A DNA stretch of 36,665 nucleotides from CAZSMK01 sp964608095 (GTDB lineage: Bacteria; Sumerlaeota; Sumerlaeia; MWCT01; JAGHBZ01), in assembly GCA_964608095.1 (NCBI GenBank), contig CAZSMK010000048.1:1-36665 (forward strand), written 5' to 3'. Shown here in pieces: positions 35,216 through 36,665 of the stretch (its first letter is position 1; each line of letters begins with the position of its first letter). The notes below the pieces were generated by a model. That model ran no database searches. It saw only the letters and a list, made by a program, of their open reading frames with translations, and was not told where the DNA came from. The position numbers were made by a program, and so were the translations under genes.

Positions 35216-35921
35216 TTTCACTCATAGGCCCGTTAGGTTAAGTGTAAAATTAGATCAGCTCGTAATAAAGGAAATGAATAATGAAGCGCAGCCGATAACC
35301 ACACCCTTAAACGAAATCGCAATCCTCATAGCTTCTAATTATCAGATAATATATACCCATGCGGTCTTGGCTGGAATCGCAGAGAACAACGGTATCATTC
35401 TTTTCTGTGATAAAAAATGCCTGCCATTATCAATGATGATTCCTTTGACCGCGCATTGTACGCAATCTGAGCGTTTTTCTCTTCAGGCACGCATATCCAA
35501 GCCAATGTGCAAACGTATATGGCAGTCGATAATAAAGGCAAAAATTAAATCTCAAGGGCAATTACTGAAGAACAATATCAACGATGATGGCGGTCTTATA
35601 AATCTTTCTAAACAAGTGCGCTCCGGCGATCCCGATAATTTTGAATCTCAAGCAGCTAGAATTTATTGGACACTTATATTCGAAGATCCGAATTTTCGTA
35701 GAAAAAGAGAAGGTGAATCTCCAAATCATCTTTTAAACTATGGATATGCTATTTTACGTGCTATTTTTGCAAGAGCAATATGTGCTACAGGTTTGCACCC
35801 TTCTCTCGGAATACATCACCATAATCGGTATAATGCTTTTTGTCTTGCCGACGATCTCATGGAACCATTTCGGCCAATTGTTGATCAGTCCGTTCTGGAC
35901 ATAATCGGAAGGTGGGGTTAA
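35199..35921 (+). CDS. cas1: Cas1 integrase, cut short by an in-frame TAA
   Basis: 240 aa are read before TAA (35919-35921), against about 300 in II-C relatives. With Cas2, Cas1 inserts new spacers into the array. The active-site residues are all before the stop: E149 in DNFESQAARIYW, H207 in LGIHHHNRYN and E222 in ADDLMEPFRP. The missing C-terminal helices continue in the same frame after the stop, so a single base substitution is the simplest cause. The ATG overlaps the end of cas9 and has AGAAGGG upstream, so translation is coupled. If the stop is real, the protein loses a helical tail that may be needed for folding or dimer contacts. A sequencing error is possible. Confidence 0.9.
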   Translation: MERVLDFTHRPVRLSVKLDQLVIKEMNNEAQPITTPLNEIAILIASNYQIIYTHAVLAGIAENNGIILFCDKKCLPLSMMIPLTAHCTQSERFSLQARISKPMCKRIWQSIIKAKIKSQGQLLKNNINDDGGLINLSKQVRSGDPDNFESQAARIYWTLIFEDPNFRRKREGESPNHLLNYGYAILRAIFARAICATGLHPSLGIHHHNRYNAFCLADDLMEPFRPIVDQSVLDIIGRWG

Positions 35922-36092
35922 GATGTTGATCTGATAAAAGACGTAAAGAAAGAAATGTTGGAATCATTAATGGAACCAATAAAATGGAAAAATGATCATC
36001 GTTCTATCTTCGATTGTGCAACGCGTGTATGCTGTTCGCTTGTTGATGTGTTTATGGAAAAAAAGAAGAACCTTGAATTACCAAATCTTTAA
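35922..36092 (+). pseudogene. C-terminal remainder of cas1 beyond the stop codon
   Basis: 56 codons in the cas1 frame, ending at TAA 36090-36092. It begins DVDLIKDVKKEMLESLMEPI and ends KKKNLELPNL, which has the look of a normal Cas1 C terminus (a helix, a turn with IFDCATRVC and a basic end). With the stop codon replaced by an amino acid codon, the whole Cas1 would be 297 aa, the length expected. No ribosome site or start codon in this frame suggests separate translation. Confidence 0.85.
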
Positions 36093-36111
36093 AGGGAGGT
36101 AAGCCGATACT

Positions 36112-36441
36112 ATGGTTCTCTCGGCTTATCGTGCTATGTGGCTGATAGCAATGTTCGATCTTCCGGTCGTTACCAAAAAACAACGCAAGGAATATACGCG
36201 TTTCCGTAATACACTCCTCAAGGATGGGTTCATAAAGTTGCAATATTCCGTTTATTCACGTTTCTGTGCAAGCGAAGATGCAGCCAAGGTCCATCGTAAA
36301 ATAGTTCGCGAATCCTTGCCACCTCATGGGCAGGTTCGAATACTATCTCTTACAGAACGCCAATTTGCGAAAATGGAAGTTTACCTTGGACAAAAACGGG
36401 AAAAAGTAGAGAAACCAATGGTTCAACTCGAGTTTTTTTGA
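36112..36441 (+). CDS. cas2: Cas2 adaptation protein
   Basis: 109 aa, partner of Cas1 in spacer integration. The ferredoxin-like fold is marked by WLIAMFDLPVVTKKQRKEYT (strand 1 with the conserved Asp, then helix), GFIKLQYSVYSRFC (strands 2-3) and VRILSLTERQFAKM. The ATG at 36112 is 20 nt after the cas1 remainder and has AAAGGGAGG upstream at a rather long 13 nt. An inner Met at residue 9 is possible but would remove the N-terminal strand lead. All three cas genes are close and on one strand. Confidence 0.93.
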   Translation: MVLSAYRAMWLIAMFDLPVVTKKQRKEYTRFRNTLLKDGFIKLQYSVYSRFCASEDAAKVHRKIVRESLPPHGQVRILSLTERQFAKMEVYLGQKREKVEKPMVQLEFF

Positions 36442-36459
36442 AGGACCAAATAGACTTTA

Positions 36460-36490
36460 CCCCCTCTAAAATCAATGATTTAAGAGGGGG
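36460..36490. other. Long hairpin between cas2 and the array
   Basis: CCCCCTCT-A-AAATCA-A-TGATTT-A-AGAGGGGG: eight pairs, an A-A mismatch, six pairs and a tiny loop, 31 nt in all. It lies 3 bp from the first repeat and 18 bp after the cas2 stop codon. No T-run on either side. It could end pre-crRNA transcripts (minus strand) or protect the cas mRNA 3' end. Confidence 0.7.
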
Positions 36491-36493
36491 TAT

Positions 36494-36522
36494 AATGTAT
36501 CCAAGCCGAGATTACCAGTCAA
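36494..36522 (-). promoter_or_regulatory. Promoter inside the CRISPR repeat
   Basis: In crRNA orientation each repeat has TTGACT at repeat positions 8-13, 17 bp, and TACATT at positions 31-36. Both repeats to the right carry the same boxes (about 36560-36588, 36626-36654). A start 6-7 nt after the -10 box would leave about 24 nt of spacer in each crRNA, the guide length used by Neisseria-type II-C. Coordinates given are for the first repeat, whose transcript would run towards cas2. Confidence 0.6.
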
Positions 36523-36665
36523 CTACAACTTCTGCGATAATTTTCAGAGTTGAATATATAATGTATCCAAGCCGAGATTACCAGTCAACTACAACTCATT
36601 GTCTTTCCTCCTCAACTGTCGATTTAATGTATCCAAGCCGAGATTACCAGTCAACTACAACTTCT
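36494..36665 (-). CRISPR. Type II-C CRISPR array, cut off by the window end
   Basis: Three identical 36-bp repeats with two 30-bp spacers (period 66) at about 36494-36529, 36560-36595 and 36626-36661. T follows every copy and precedes every copy, so the limits could move by one base. In the orientation GTTGTAGTTGACTGG...GGATACATT (minus strand) the repeat begins GTTGTAG like other II-C repeats, and the tracrRNA anti-repeat confirms this as the crRNA strand, opposite to the cas genes. Spacers are 36530-36559 and 36596-36625. No match to them was seen elsewhere in the window. The leader and further repeats are beyond the edge. Confidence 0.97.

Noticed and set aside
35922..36092. Separate small gene between cas1 and cas2
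   Set aside because: It has no start codon or ribosome site in frame at its head and is in exact frame with cas1, so it is the cas1 C terminus after a nonsense codon.
36112..36135. Inner Met (residue 9) as cas2 start
   Set aside because: It would sit far from the only Shine-Dalgarno sequence (GGGAGG at 36094-36099) and shorten the conserved first strand region.

Overview
This window looks like a chromosomal segment of an uncultivated, Gram-negative-type (diderm) bacterium. The clues are a lipobox lipoprotein, a tandem LAB_N membrane protein, a class II (B12-dependent) ribonucleotide reductase, a PPi-type phosphofructokinase and a corrinoid protein. I cannot assign a phylum from sequence alone. 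No tRNA, rRNA or transposase gene was recognised.

Layout. (1) Positions 1-7.9 kb, all minus strand, hold a partial phage structural module. In transcription order it is protease/scaffold, DUF2190 capsid decoration protein, major capsid protein, gp36-like DUF1320 protein, a 202-aa protein and a very large tail or baseplate-like protein. No terminase or portal gene lies between the protease and the host cysS gene. The intergenic gaps are filled with copies of a roughly 110-bp element bounded by 27-bp inverted ends that begin GGGGTCAGACC. (2) Positions 8.1-31.5 kb are ordinary chromosome: cysS, a TPR lipoprotein, an unknown protein, prfB with its programmed +1 frameshift, a corrinoid protein, a DUF1611 P-loop protein, an Eis-like acetyltransferase, proC, a LAB_N protein, nrdJ, a small exported protein, an OppF-type ATPase coupled to a membrane-anchored DUF3352-like protein, PPi-PFK, a UbiA/MenA prenyltransferase, a PAP2/AUR1-like protein and a GH38 alpha-mannosidase. 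(3) Positions 31.5 kb to the right end, visibly richer in A+T, hold a type II-C CRISPR-Cas locus: a tracrRNA gene on the minus strand, then cas9, cas1 and cas2 on the plus strand, then a CRISPR array that runs off the window.

How the CRISPR parts fit. A degenerate copy of the CRISPR repeat lies upstream of cas9. On the minus strand it is followed by hairpins and a U-rich terminator, and preceded by a good sigma70-type promoter, so it reads as a tracrRNA of about 107 nt. The array repeat in the crRNA orientation (minus strand) contains TTGACT, 17 bp and TACATT, so each repeat seems to carry its own promoter, as known for Neisseria-type II-C arrays. The predicted start would leave about 24 nt of each 30-nt spacer. 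cas1 carries an in-frame TAA after codon 240, and the missing C-terminal 56 codons continue in the same frame behind it, so adaptation may be disabled or this may be a base error. These are the most interesting points of the window, together with the phage remnant and its repeat element.
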